Shown here piece by piece: positions 36,451-48,600 of a DNA stretch of 64,000 bases (position 1 is the stretch's first letter; every line of letters starts with the position of its first letter). Position numbers and translations under genes: made by a program. Under the pieces are notes generated by a model. The model made no database searches. It was not told the origin of the DNA and saw only the letters and a list, made by a program, of their open reading frames with translations. Source of the DNA: Strongylocentrotus droebachiensis (Eukaryota; Echinodermata; Echinoidea; Camarodonta; Strongylocentrotidae); assembly GCA_035222895.1 (NCBI GenBank), contig JAVYIG010001612.1, forward strand, positions 1 through 64,000. Direction: 5' to 3'.

Positions 36451-36847
36451 TACCCCTACATAATGCCATTAGAACAGTGTTGGAGTCTGTCTAGAGTCGG
36501 TTATTGCGATGTAGCTGGGCTTTCAACAACAATAAAAAAAATATGGCAATGCCTCTGCCCTCAATACAGATTAGAATTTACATTCTTACTCAGAAAGAAA
36601 GAAAGAAAATGGAACTAGGTTGATGATCGAAGCAATTAAAATGTCAATGCCCAACATGAGCGAGCGAGCATAACGAATTACGACATAACGAGAAAACCGA
36701 CTTAATGCCACGGTAATCAGTATCACACCAAAGAGATACCACAAACCAAGAATATGGATACTGGTAGCGTCCAAAAGCAATCGAATTGGAGCAATATTTG
36801 AGTAGTGGTAATGGATTTAAAGGTATGGTACACACAAAATGAAATGT

Positions 36848-37002
36848 TTAATCACCATTTAAAGGGTCCAGGAGTGACTACTTAACAAATATATATCCGA
36901 TTAGTACTTTTGTCATGGTAGATTCAACCTTTATAGTGTTCAAAGTATTAATCTACCATTTTGGAAAGTGGTCACTCCTCAATCCTTTTTAATGGTGTTT
37001 TA
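36848..37002. repeat. Imperfect inverted repeat (foldback, ~155 bp)
   Basis: 'taatcaccatttaaagggt' and 'ccaggagtgac' at the left pair with 'gtcactcct' and 'cctttttaatggtgttt' at the right. An inner pair 'atggtagatt' / 'aatctaccat' lies within. Probably a small MITE; no clear target duplication. Confidence 0.65.
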
Positions 37003-39509
37003 CCATTTTGTAGTTAAACTTGTTGTAGTGGGTGTAGTCCTATATACCATTATCTGTGTGGAGCTCGTTTGATTTTCAGTAAGATTGAGTCGGGATCGAG
37101 TACATTTCATTTTATAGAGATCATTCTAAAACCTCCCAGAAAAAATAAATTCTTATCATGTACTGCAAAACCGACATTTTCTCATTACTTCAACTTTTCC
37201 AGATAGAGAAGAAAAATCACAAAGGTACCTCAAAAATTACAAGTAAATGGGAGCAAAAGATGAAATTATTAAAACGTGTGACCAGTTGCTTAAAAAAATG
37301 CTCGATTCTTACTTCGATCGCCTAAACTTTGTATTGCACAATCGCCAAAATGTTCACTTGTTTTCAATTGTCTTGTGCATCCTAAATTTAAATGTCAAGC
37401 CATGACAGAACTCACATAAGCATGTTACGTAAAATGTATGAAGGCAATCGACAAGGTCTTGAAGTTGCCCATTTCTTGATTCTTGAAAGTCTTGTGTGAA
37501 TCCAGATTTGAGAATTAAGTCATTATTTTCTGCCGAAAATCACGCGCACTTCACACGGAAATGGGTATATGGGCTACAAAATGAGGGCATTTGAAGAAAT
37601 ATCATTTTCAGGTTTATTGTTTAACTCAGACATTATTCCACTATCAGACATAGAGAATAGATAGAGTATAGAGAAAGCTCACCCATTACAGTCCATCTTT
37701 GCCAGAAATCGTCTTTCTCCTTAATCCTGATCCTGATTTCAGAAAAAAACCATTTTCGAAAACATGAGATAGGGTAATTAGTTTTGCCCCATTAAACTGA
37801 CGGTTTTAGAACAGCCGTCACGTTTCTTCTTCGAACAAGTCCATAATGGGTCTGAGGAACGATTTTCCTTACTTTACGGAATTGTTTATGATCATGATAG
37901 AATTCGTGATTGGGCCATTAACTTTTATAATCGCTATAGTTGAGTATTCAATGGCAAGGACTCTGGGCCCCATCTATCCAATATTCCCCTTTTTTTCTTT
38001 CTTAGACTACCATTTCTAGACTTAATACTAAACTTAATACTTTTATCTTTGTTTTATCCGGGAGCTCACCGCTAGATATAGTTGTCACAAATGAGTTTCA
38101 ATGATTATCCAATGAAACTTGAGTTTCCATGAGTAAATCACGAGTTAATCGTACATGTATACTTGCACATTCAAATAAATTGGTCAAACTGTACATTATA
38201 TTGATGAAATTGGTTTTCTAAACATTTTGTTAGTCATGTTTACAGGAAATTATATTCTAGCTTTACTTGCTGGGACAATATTGTATTGCGTTTTTCCGTT
38301 TTTATCCATTTTAAGATCATTGCATGCAGCATCTCGTTTCACGTAACTCTCAACATATTCTCTCCCGCCGCTATTTTATTATGCGCCATTGTCTGTACTT
38401 TTCGCTTTATTATGGATGTTCAGGAGTTGTTTCGAATTACTATTCTGCTTATGTTATGTTGAACATGATAGCAATTACTTTCGGACAATAAACACAAGGC
38501 AATGGCAATAGCCTTGAGCGTCACATATTGTAATGCGCGAACATGACAGTGGCGTATTACGTAATCTGAACAATATTATTCTATAGGACATACAATAGGG
38601 TATTGAATAACAATTTGTTAGGCTTTGAAGTTCTTGCATTCATCTCCTACATGCGCCTCTCGTTAGCTCAGGGAAAAGGGGCTTCAGCCCGCTTCCTAAA
38701 ATAAAACACCAAACAAACAAATAACAACATCAACATCAACATTAACAACTCGAAAACCGCTACTTATCAGTACTAGTCGCCGTTTTACCAGGCTTTAATA
38801 ATTATGTCTGATGTAGGACTACATCTTCATCTAGTTTTGCCTTTAAACGCGCTGAGTAAGGTTGATATCGTACAAGAAGTAAATATAAAATCATTAGTGC
38901 ATGAATAATTGAAACAAAAAGATGTATAAAATCGCCAGTGGTTCGATGCGGCAGTATAAATTCCCTTTTACTCCATAAATTGTCCGAGGGTCAATCTCTT
39001 GGAGAAGCGCAATTATGTAGGCATCATGTTTTTGTCTCTAGAGGGCGATAGAGCCGATATTGTTTCGGACCTCGGCAGGAAAAATCTGTAACATCGAGAT
39101 ATACATGACTCGCTTCTTATGACCTGTAGCGGATTATGTAAATAAATAAAACCAAAACAAATTTGATTTACTTTGCCAATGTTATTTTTCTCTATTTCTT
39201 CTACAGCGACGGTGTGTGTTTTTTTAGAAGGAAGTTTGTAAATACAACCAAGTTAATTGTTTTATTTTTTCATTTTTAAAAGGAATTTCGAAAGCACAAG
39301 GGAGATAAAGGGAATAGAGGGATCCAGAGGATGGGGGAAGGGGGCAGAGTGGCATGTATCCCCCTCCCCCGGAAGACATCAATCTAATATACCTTAAGTA
39401 CCCACAATTTCCCTGATGCCTCCTTCCCGAAGGAGTTTTAGACCCCAAAATGCATCTTTAACCTGATTTTTCTTCTCTTCAAAATCATCCTTATTCTATT
39501 TCGTATAGA
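37003..39509. other. Non-coding stretch
   Basis: 2.5 kb of AT-rich sequence in which I see no exon, RNA gene or repeat family. Confidence 0.45.
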
Positions 39510-39870
39510 TATCGGCCGGTTAGCGAAGTGATAACACGTCATATTAAAGAGAAAACAAATATAATAGGAGAGAACAGACTACGAATGAGAGAAAAATAGA
39601 GTAGGAAAGAAACCCCCCCCCCCCCCCCCCTCCAAAAAAAAAAAGGGGGAGAGACTAAATGAAAGAAGAGAGAGTGAAAGAGAGAGAGTAACTGAAATAA
39701 AATGTAAAGACTAAATAGAATGAGAGACTGAGAGAGAGAAAGAGAGAGAGAGAGAGGGGAGAGAGACACACACACACACACTCAATGAAGAAGGCGTGTG
39801 AAAGAAAAGGATTTTGAGAGAGAGAGAGAGACAGACAGAGACAGACAGAAAAGAAAAAGAGACTGAATGG
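39510..39870. repeat. Purine-rich segment, duplicate copy 1
   Basis: Starts 'ggccggttagcgaagtgata', then 'cacgtcatattaaag', a C-run (39608-39629) and a long GA-rich tract with 'gtaaagactaaata'. The same order of landmarks recurs at 40278-40640, offset about 770 bp. Confidence 0.8.
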
Positions 39871-40277
39871 GACCATGGGGTACGAAATGAAAACGAAGAC
39901 CGATCGGACGAGGACCCATATCACCCATTAATCCATTCCATCTTCATGAGCACGAATGAAGATTTCGAGTACCCTCACGTCCACACACTCACAAATGTAA
40001 AATAGGAAATGTATTGACGTACCTATTTATGACCAACAAAACATTCATAAAACGCACAAGCAGTATTCAAGCACTTAACCTTATTTATCGCAAACAAATT
40101 TGCTTGCGCATCTCGTAATGTGTTCCAGTTTTGATGGAAATATCGCCAACCGTGTCGAATAAATCTTCAGGGGCGAGGCTCGGAGAGGGGCGACCCTGGC
40201 AAGGCTCTTATAAAACGGTTTTTAATTGGCTTCTTGACTTGTTAATGGAGGGCAAACCTGATTGAGAAAGATGTCCG
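39871..40277. other. Spacer between the two purine-rich duplicates
   Basis: Unique-looking sequence, no gene recognised. Confidence 0.4.
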
Positions 40278-40640
40278 TAATGGCCGGTTAGCAAGAGCAT
40301 AGCGATGTCACGTCATATTGAAGGGATAAAGAATAAAATGGGAGAGAAGAGACAAAGAATGAGAAATAGAGAGAGCGAGAACCCCCCCCCCCCCCCTCCC
40401 CCTGCGCCCATCAAAAAAGAAGGGGAAGAACTAAAGGAGAGAAGAGAGACTGAAAGAGGGAGAGAGACTGAAAGAGGGAGAGTACCTGAAAGAAAATATA
40501 AAGACTAAAACAGGAGAGACAGAGAGAGAGAGAGAAAGAGAGTGAGAGAGGAAGAGAAAGGAGACTAGAATTTTAAAAAAAGAGAGAGGGAGAGAGAGAG
40601 GGGATATAGAATGAAAAAAACATACTTGATATTCAATCAC
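40278..40640. repeat. Purine-rich segment, duplicate copy 2
   Basis: 'atggccggttagcaagagc', 'cacgtcatattgaag', a C-run (40381-40396), GA-rich sequence, then 'ataaagactaaaacaggag'. Homologous to 39510-39870. Confidence 0.8.
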
Positions 40641-41199
40641 ATAATAATATTAATAATAATAATAATAGGCTTTTCTATAGCTGCCGATAAAGGGTTGAAA
40701 ATGAAACGGGGAAAATATCCTTTATAAAATGGGTAGCGTATGAAGCCCTGCAGACTACTAAAAACATAGAAAACCTAGTATAATTATCGAAATATCACCC
40801 AATGAAGGGGTTCGGGTATACACGTAACGTTTGAGTGAAGATACATGTATGTGCATTGTGAACTGCACCGCGGAATAGGTCTGAATTAACTAATTACATG
40901 TGTAATTTTTATCAGCAATTATGTCAACATCAGATTCGGTAGGAAAGATAAAGGAAGATCCCTATTTCAGATCCATCCGTATATATCGAGATTTATAAAC
41001 TTATCTGGACTTTGTCGAAAAGATGAAAGATTATTACATTAAATAATAATGGGAAAATGCAAATTCAACTTTTACAAATTATGTGTTAATAAACATGAAA
41101 ATTATGACCTTTCTGATGTTTATCATGAAACTGAAACAATTGAACGTTATTTAATGGCCAGTAAGAAATATAAGAGAGAGAGGGGGGAAGTTGTTTTAA

Positions 41200-41388
41200 A
41201 GGCCGTCTGTACTACTTTGGCTAGGAGGGATTAGACCACCCAGGGTGGTCACTGACAGGTGGCTATCTCATCAACTCAGCTCTCAATTAACATAAGAAAA
41301 AGAGGATCATGGGAGACCAATGGTCACCTATTAGGCATTTTTTGTATATATAGGGGGAGCAAGTAGCTACACGGAGTACAGTGGGGCC
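41200..41388. mobile_element. TTAA-flanked MITE, family M2 (copy 2)
   Basis: TTAA at 41196-41199 and 41389-41392. Ends 'aggccgtctgtactactttg' and the inverse of 'aggccccactgtactcc'. The body matches 26498-26694 (agggattagaccaccca, gacaggtggctatctcat). Confidence 0.85.
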
Positions 41389-41392
41389 TTAA

Positions 41393-41984
41393 AGGTTGAA
41401 AAAAAAAGAGTTTACATATTTTATTGGGGAAAGAAGATCATCTGCACGCTCTGATGGCTTTTATAAAAGCCACAGATATATATCGCTCATTGTAGCTGGT
41501 GAGTTATAATGAACTTTGCCAAGGTGATGTAAAGACCAAATCGTATTTGTTGATGTAAATAATCATTATATTATAGCCCTGTACACCAATGTTTATTTTG
41601 TATTTATATTACTTCATGTTCGCCTTCTCTCTCTCTCTCTCTCTCTCCGAGAGGAAGGACGGTAAAATATAGTTAAGCACTACACAGTTAACCTTTATTA
41701 ATACTCGCACCCTGTGCACGGTCGACTCCTAAATCATTGCCTACACCACCGGATGAACGGAAGCTGTGAAACTCAGTGGCGACCATTCGAGGAGCAGTAT
41801 TGAAGAAAAATGAAAAACTGAAATGACTGAATCAATATTTCGGCAAAAGGAAGAAGAAAAAAAAACAGCGCCATCTAATCATCATTGATTAATAACTCGA
41901 AGAACAGTATAGCCAGCCGGAAATAACATTTTCAGATTGGACAGTCTTAAAACCCAACAACAACAACAACAACAAGATGCGAGG
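41393..41984. other. Non-coding stretch with CT and CAA microsatellites
   Basis: (tc)n at about 41627-41648 and (aac)n at about 41956-41974. No gene was recognised. Confidence 0.5.
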
Positions 41985-42155
41985 CTGGGCGGTCATGAAT
42001 AAACATGATCTATGACGTCATGATACGTCATCCGCATCAACAATGCTTTGCAATACAATGGCCTAAGGGCCGCTGGGGTTATTTATAATTATGTAGCAGC
42101 CCCATATATTAGTTTTACTTATCATTTTCGTAATTATTTATGCGCCATTTAGTAG
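41985..42155. repeat. Left arm of a ~3.2-kb-spaced inverted repeat
   Basis: 'catgatctatgacgtcat' and 'gtagcagccccat' plus 'gcgccattt' occur here and, inverted, at 45110-45265 ('tgacgtcatagatcatg', 'atggggctgctac', 'aaatggcgc'). Homology is interrupted by a few small differences. It contains CRE-like TGACGTCA. Confidence 0.7.
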
Positions 42156-42867
42156 ATCTAATCTAGCATTCATTATTCTCACTCCATTATTGCATCAGTG
42201 TTACATTGTTTAAAGCAATCCAAAGTATTTAAGCTTTCAGAGAACATATTTTCAATCGACAAGATAACCTAAACAGCATACTGACATCTTGTCACATTAT
42301 CTAAGATATATTTATTCACTTGTACATGCACAAGATGTGTAAGGTGCAGAAAGCCTTCGTCTCGAACAGCACATGGAAACTCACAGGTTTACTTAGCCTA
42401 AAATATCTAGTAAGTTCAAGAACGAAAAATTGTTGATAAACTACCAAAGATATGGACAGAAGACTTTCATGAAAGAGATGGTCAAGATCGTGTGATTATA
42501 ACAAAGATAATATCATAAATTGTGCTTGTAAATAAGCATTTTCCCGACTTTGCATTATCACCTTCTTTTTTTTAAATTCACAAAATCAACGCGAATATGT
42601 CGGCAAAAGCTTTGATACTCAAGTAAAAGTGCATAAGGCCTTTGGACCTATACATTAACTGCTTTAACCTGAACTTGGTATACAATATGATTTAAACAAT
42701 CATTTTTTAAATGGCAGCTGCTCAATAATGCCTGGGAGCAGAGTAATGAATAAGGTATCATTAAACATGATAAAATATGAATCAAGGTCGCACAGCTTAT
42801 CAAAGTGTTGTCCATTATGTCATATGTTTCTCTTCAGTGGCTTGGTTCTGTGGTTTAAGGGGAAAAG

Positions 42868-43100
42868 ATGTCTAAACTGACAAGGGTTGTATCACAAGCC
42901 AGTAGAATTATTGGAATATTATAAGACAGTGTATACAATCAGATCTCTTGACTAGGCTTGATATTATAACGAAACATATTGGATGAGGTGTTCGTAAACA
43001 GATCTGGAAGGATTAGCCTTCCAAAAGTGAGGACTGAGAGCTACAGAGAGTCAATTTTTTTTTATTGTAGCACGCAAAGATTTTAATAGTAACTTTAACA
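42868..43100 (+). pseudogene. Degenerate C-terminal remnant of a LINE reverse transcriptase ORF
   Basis: One frame reads LTRVVSQASRIIG. After frame breaks, another reads RSGRISLPKVRTESYRES, resembling the 'SGR..RLP..RTxRYRxSF' tail common at the end of some non-LTR retrotransposon polymerases. Stops and shifts separate the pieces. It differs from the LINE tail that follows. Confidence 0.45.
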
Positions 43101-43136
43101 GATGAGCTATTGATAGGCATTGAGTTGGCTAGCGCA

Positions 43137-43748
43137 ATTTCATTTTCATCTTTAGTAGAATCAGTTGTAAAAAAAGCAAATTCTCGTCTGAAATTTGTGT
43201 ACAGATATCAAAGTTGTATGGATTTAAAAGCAAGACGTACACTCTGTTTTGCTCTTATTTAATGTTTATTTGACTATGCTAACCCTGCATGGTACAGTAA
43301 CATAAACAAGTCAGATCACAAGAAGTTGAAGATTATACAGAACAAAATGGTGAGATTTATCAACTGTTCTGGTCCAAGAACTCATGTTGGCTATAGCGAA
43401 CTTTCTAAAGCTGGTTTTCTTGAAGTCGACCAAAGATCAAAACAACTCGCATTGCATCACGTGCATAAAATATATCATACTAGGTCGAATCATTATATTC
43501 GATCCAACTTCGATCTTGTTACTGACGTACATGATTATAATACAAGAAATAGACGATTCAACTTTAACTTACCAGAAAGAGTAGGTAGTATTGGAAATTC
43601 GTTTTATTACAATGCCATAAAACATTGGAATTCCCTTCCCAATGGTGTAAAAGAAATAGGAAACTATGATCATTTTAAGAGGAAATTAAAGGAATACCTA
43701 ATACTTGACAGTCAGAGAAGAGAAGTGAATGACATGTTATATGATTGA
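43137..43748 (+). pseudogene. C-terminal part of a CR1/Jockey-like LINE reverse transcriptase, one in-frame stop
   Basis: The frame gives KKANSRLKFVYR, then LKARRTLCFALI, a TAA at 43260-43262, then FDYANPAWYSN, LKIIQNKMVRFI and YNTRNRRFN. It ends YNAIKHWNSLPNGVK with FKRKLKEYL before the stop at 43748. The 'IQNKxVR', 'HxYxTR' and 'WNSLP..FKxxLKxYL' series is the hallmark tail of CR1/L2/Jockey-group polymerases. The catalytic domain lies upstream and is missing, so the copy is 5'-truncated and dead. Confidence 0.85.
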
Positions 43749-44146
43749 AATTGTTATTGTTCTGTCGGTTCATACTTTTTCATGTTGTATATACTTATGT
43801 TTTCGTACGTTATAGAAATTCTACAAATTCATCATTATTTTCCTCTTCTTCCTTCTCCTCTTTTTCTTCTTCTCCTTCTTCTTTTTCTTCTTGTACTTAA
43901 TATCATTTCTATCATCAGTTTAATGTTGTTATTATTATCTTTAATAAGTAGTTCTTTTAATTTTCTTATCTGTCTGTAAATATTACTATTTTAATTTATT
44001 AATTGTATACATGTCTGTAAGGGACCCCACTGGAAATAAGCTCTCGAGCTTTCGTGGGTTATCCTGTTCAAGCTGACTTATTTTTGATCTGTTATTATTG
44101 TATATTGTTGTATGTTGGAAGCTTGTCGAATAAAAATCAATCAATC
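43749..44146 (+). mobile_element. 3' untranslated tail of the LINE at 43137-43748
   Basis: A pyrimidine-rich patch (43850-43900) is followed by 'aagggaccccactggaaata' and 'agctttcgtgggttatcctg', then 'gaataaaaatcaatcaatc', a short-repeat end typical of this retrotransposon group. Confidence 0.7.
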
Positions 44147-44386
44147 TATGCTCACTGTTATGTCCCTTAATATTGATAAGGCTTTTGAATAATGTGCAAT
44201 TCATGTTTGTCAATGTGCCAATGTGTGTCTCTTCGCATTCTTCTTTCTTTTTATCATTTCTCTCTTCTTTCAAAGTCGCCGCCGCGTAGTACCTATTTTA
44301 TCCTGAGATCATTTATTGTCTCGATTATACACATCCAGGCATTTTATACCAGAGCACTTGTCATGTTGAATGAGTGTCCGTGGGTG

Positions 44387-44428
44387 ACAATGACAATGAC
44401 AATGACAATGACAATGACAATGACAATT
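44387..44428. repeat. TGACAA hexanucleotide microsatellite
   Basis: Seven consecutive 'tgacaa' units. Confidence 0.95.
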
Positions 44429-44549
44429 TATTCTCATGTCACCCACATTGGGGTATTGGAGAAGGTTAGGGCGCGTATATGTATTGTTTGTGTGAGGGTG
44501 CGCGTGTGTGTATGTGTGTTGATGCGTATTAAACGAAGTCTTAGCTAGC

Positions 44550-44825
44550 TAGAGAGGTGTTCTGGCGTGGAAGTGCCTGGATGGACGAGCTGAAAACAAG
44601 CTTTTTATATTAACACTGCCTCCTTCAGTATAATCTTATTCTATTCATGCAACATACCTAACAATGTGATGATTGTTAACTGTTATGTTAAAATGTAATT
44701 ATTGTTTCTGCATTCAATTCATTTATATATTTATTTACATGTATGCACCTTCAAATGTCCGAAAACATATTGTATGTATTTTTTTACATAACAATACAAA
44801 TTATCTTATCTATCTTTCTTATCTT
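44550..44825 (+). mobile_element. LINE/SINE 3' tail, family T1 (copy 1)
   Basis: 'tggcgtggaagtgcctggat', 'gacgagct', 'atgttaaaatgtaattatt', 'aaatgtccgaa' and 'tacataacaata' occur here and in the same order at 56155-56440. It ends in a short ATCTT-type repeat. Non-coding retroelement tail. Confidence 0.75.
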
Positions 44826-45109
44826 ATTTAAAGTGGGATCTACAAAAGTTGGTATAATTTTGTATACGCACTGTACATATATGCGGAGTTAAGAACAGGC
44901 TTAATGGAGTTGGTGCTAGGGTGGATGCATTTGGTAGTTAGTTCAAAGCTTGATGGGGTCGATAGCTTGAATGAGAAAGATTGTATCTGACTGATCTATT
45001 TCTTTTGAATGAATTTGACATAATATCAATAAAATCATATTTTGAACGTCATTTATAGTTCCATGTAATATTTTGGTTATAGGCTGGTGCAATGCTGGAG
45101 CTAAAATAC

Positions 45110-45265
45110 TGAATGATATTTCTACGAAATGGCGCATATATAATAACAAAAATGATACATAATTATGGGGCTGCTACCAAATTGTAACTCCCGCACGTAG
45201 CGCAAGTTGAGCGACGCGGCTGACGTTCGTGACGTCATAGATCATGTTTGTTCATGACCATCCAG
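45110..45265. repeat. Right arm of inverted repeat, reaching the SIDT promoter region
   Basis: The inverse of 41985-42155. It contains 'gtgacgtcatagatcatg'. It ends about 18 bp before a TATA-like box and about 125 bp before the SIDT start codon. Confidence 0.7.
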
Positions 45266-45289
45266 CCTAGCGCCTACCAACCTATAAAA
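45229..45289 (+). promoter_or_regulatory. Putative SIDT core promoter: CRE-like site and TATA box
   Basis: TGACGTCA at about 45230-45237 and TATAAAA at 45283-45289 precede the ATG at 45390 by 160 and 107 bp. A start site about 30 bp after the TATA box would leave a leader of roughly 75 bp. Position and motifs only; not proven. Confidence 0.4.
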
Positions 45290-45389
45290 TTGTCGAATTA
45301 CATGATCTACTATATTGATATAGCTGCCACAGATTTCTTGTGAAAATAATATTCAAAACATATATTTCAAACTCTCTCAAAAAGCCACG

Positions 45390-45689
45390 ATGACATCCAA
45401 GATGGGAGTGATTCGACTCTTCATATGTCTGGGCGTCATTTTGCACATTGGTCCTTTGTTTTCCAGTGCCACGAGCCCGGGAATCCAGGCGGTTTTCAAC
45501 CACACCTATTCGGGAAGTGTTTCGGAAGGCAACGATATCATATACCCGTTCACACACAACACGTCAAATGTACCGTATCGTAAACTGAGACTGAGTGCGG
45601 GAATTGAGGCGGTTTTCAACCAAACCTATTCGGGAAGAGTTTCGGCAGGCAACGATATGATGTACGCGTTCAAACACAACACGTCAAAG
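45390..45689 (+). CDS. SIDT: SIDT exon 1: signal peptide and duplicated N-terminal strand segment
   Basis: The ATG at 45390 opens a hydrophobic signal peptide (about residues 1-28, RLFICLGVILHIGPLF). Two 40-codon copies of the segment beginning GI(Q/E)AVFN(H/Q)TYSG follow, at residues 31-70 and 71-110, with N-linked sequons NHT/NQT and NTS. The chosen donor is 'tcaaag|gtacca' (45689/45690), phase 0, so exon 1 ends inside copy 2 at NTSK. Exon 2 then continues DKAIRF, aligning well with the family. The donor is weak after +2. Another phase-0 donor, 'gcgaga|gtgggg' (45722/45723), would keep all of copy 2. Without splicing the frame stops at 45747-45749. Confidence 0.85.
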
Positions 45690-48600
45690 GTACCATATCG
45701 TAAACTGAGATTGAGTGCGAGAGTGGGGACATGGTCCAGTATTATGTGAATGATTGATAATGCATATACAACATAGAAATAACCGTCAGGTACCGGAGGG
45801 AGTTCTTTATCCAAACTGACATTTTTCAAACGTGCCTTATCGGGGGGGGGGGGGGGGGGAGTTAACTTTCCGGAAAGTGCCCTTGTTCGTTGGTGCCCCC
45901 CCCCCGCCCCACTTTGGAAGTCGCTCGGCCGCCCCTGACCGAAACGTTATGTTAGTGATAATGAATAATAAGAGAGGTACATGTAGTAACTAATTTACTT
46001 TATATTGATTTTGCTTAATTGTGTCCCCCCCCCCCCATGTTTTAAAAGAATTGACGCCCCTAACTACTAGTAGTACAAAGCTTCATGAACTATATTACTG
46101 GTGCTAGTGCTTCTTCTACCATTGTAGTGTTAATAACAATTCAAACAAAATCAATATAAAATGATGAGGATGATAATAATAATAGTAATGATAATAATAT
46201 ACAATATCAATATAGGGATGATGACAATAGTAGTAGTAATAATAATTATAATAACAATAAATAGGCCGATACCCGTACTATAGTACCACCATGGGTGTCG
46301 ATCCCGGGGGATGGGGGGATGGCCTGTACAATCACCCCCCCCCCCCCCCTCCAGTAATTCACCATAAAAATAAAAAAATAAAGAGAAAAATGAATGAGAG
46401 CCCAATGAGATAAGTTACCGGTAATGGTTATTACTTGCAAGATGACCATCAATATACTCATTTTCATATAAAACGAAGTAAATGAGACAACCGTATACGA
46501 GACAAGAATATATTGGATTCTCGTTCATACGGCTTAATCAGGAATTGATGAATTTATTCAATTTATTCAATCAACAGCATCATAGAAATGCAGTGCGCCA
46601 AATGCAAAGCCGCAGCGTTAAAAAGCAACGAGCTAAATGTTAAAGATAAACTCCAGTACTGGTAAAAAAAAAAAAAAAATTCTCACAGAATCAAACGAAA
46701 CTTACACTGAATGTTCAAGATTACAAATAAATGACATGTGCCAAACAATTTTGGAAGAAAATGTATACTGGCTGAGTAATGAGCATAGAAAGACAAGGAA
46801 ATCAAGGTAGTACCATCCCCGACACCATGTGTGTTGTCCCATATATATCTTTCTATGTGAGTGCTTGTTACTTTACCAAGACTCGGTCAAATTTATTATG
46901 ATTTTGATGACTCCAGAACCTTGCAGTGCACACCAATACTTACATGCTACATGATCAACTGTTTCTGATCCTTTCCACACCTTTTCTTTCACAATGCAAT
47001 CGCATTACCAGTACTAAAGTTTATCTTTAAGCGCGAATCGCAAAAGTGCAAAACAGAAGTAAAAAGTGGGAGAGAGAGATAATGAAAGACAGAGAGGATA
47101 ATAACCAGGGTAGCAAGCTCATGTGGGACCCACATGGGTCCCATATGAAAATTATCAACCAATTCCTCAATATAAAAAAAACTCTCAAAGGTAAAGGAAA
47201 GGTTCTGAGCAAGAATATCACATGACTTTTGGCCAGTTCAATCTGAAGTGATTTTTAAAGCTATGTGGGGTTGATGATGCGGTTTTTTCCTCATAATGCA
47301 AATAAAGTAATAACATATTGTATCATTGAAGACAAAGACGGTTTTGTCCAAATGGCAGCATGTAGGAGACGAAACTTTCAGTTTGTTCCCTGATTCATAC
47401 TCAGTATCTATTTTGTTTGATTGATTTCATCCATTTCTTTGTTCATTTATATCTCTACATATTAAACATTTGAATAGCTATTTACCGAAAGGAGCAAAAT
47501 CTTTTGATAGCAAATGGAGATAATGATAAACATTTTTCTCTATTTAACTTGAACAAAATTATCAACCTAAATTACGAGAGAAATTATGAACCTGCATCTT
47601 TTAATAAAAATTCTCCATAGACACCTGAAAAAGATCTGGTAAACAAAGAGTTCTAGTGCTTCTTGAAAATAAGCTCTTTGTACGTACATAAACAAGCAAT
47701 ATAACAGAATACTCCAGTTCGATATTTTGGAGAAAGATTATAATGCCAAAAGTTATTTTTGTTTTATTGAAAAGCTGGTGTAGTCCTACGTATTGTATTC
47801 AAACGTAACAGGCATAAGATAGTTAAGGTGTTTTGAAGGATAGAATGTTATTAAGTTTGAAGTTTTGTTTATTACACCCTTCCAATAATAATGCACCTTC
47901 TAAGACTGGTTATAGCTTTTGAAGAAAAAAAATATTGCTCTGGTCAGGGCCTTAGGGGAATAATATGCTTATATTTTAGAGCGTATCTGGTATGATAAGT
48001 ATATTTGGGTGACGAAGGAGATAATGGAAGTTTGTTGTTTGGTAGTTGGAACGTAAGTTTTATATTGTGTTTTTAAGAAACAGACAATTTGTATGAGATC
48101 AGGAGTTTAAATTTTCTGTCATTTTGAGAACCAAATTTTGCATCAGTGATATTCTGTTTCATTGATTTGAGTTTCCCGCAGAGAGGATTCAGTTGGTTTA
48201 ATTAAAGAAGGAAGAGAGTCGAATGAAGAACCAAAAGCAATATGTTTTTCATTTACTAATGTGAGCTATGTTTTTTTAGATCTCCTTACACAGAATATCG
48301 GAATGGGTTTTTCACGATGAAAGTTGTTTGGAGACATCAATATTCATAAATGTATGTTTCTATCACCAGGAAATAAGAATTTCCTGTCTACTTGAACCTT
48401 TCCTGTTTGCTCATTAATGCATTTGCCCACTGGTAACATAATACTTTCAAGTTTATATCCCTCACCATTGGATTCTTGTTGGTAATGTCTAAAGTTCGTT
48501 TAAAAATGAATTATATTAGTCTGGTAGGCCTATACTGCAGGCAAGAGTCAGGACTAACATTTAGCATGTTATTAATTTTATTACCACTCTTATATTCTCT

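Noticed and set aside
42868..44146. Treating the two LINE pieces at 42.9-44.1 kb as one gene
   Set aside because: The first piece already ends like a polymerase C-terminus, and the second restarts before that region, so they are separate remnants.
45700..45716. Alternative exon 1 donors at 45699/45700 (atatc|gtaaac) and 45714/45715
   Set aside because: Both end in phase 1 and would put a stop at the second codon of exon 2.
46809..47221. A second copy of SIDT exon 2
   Set aside because: Only the intronic flank is duplicated. The LVVVKRARSVLSW coding text is absent right of 47033.
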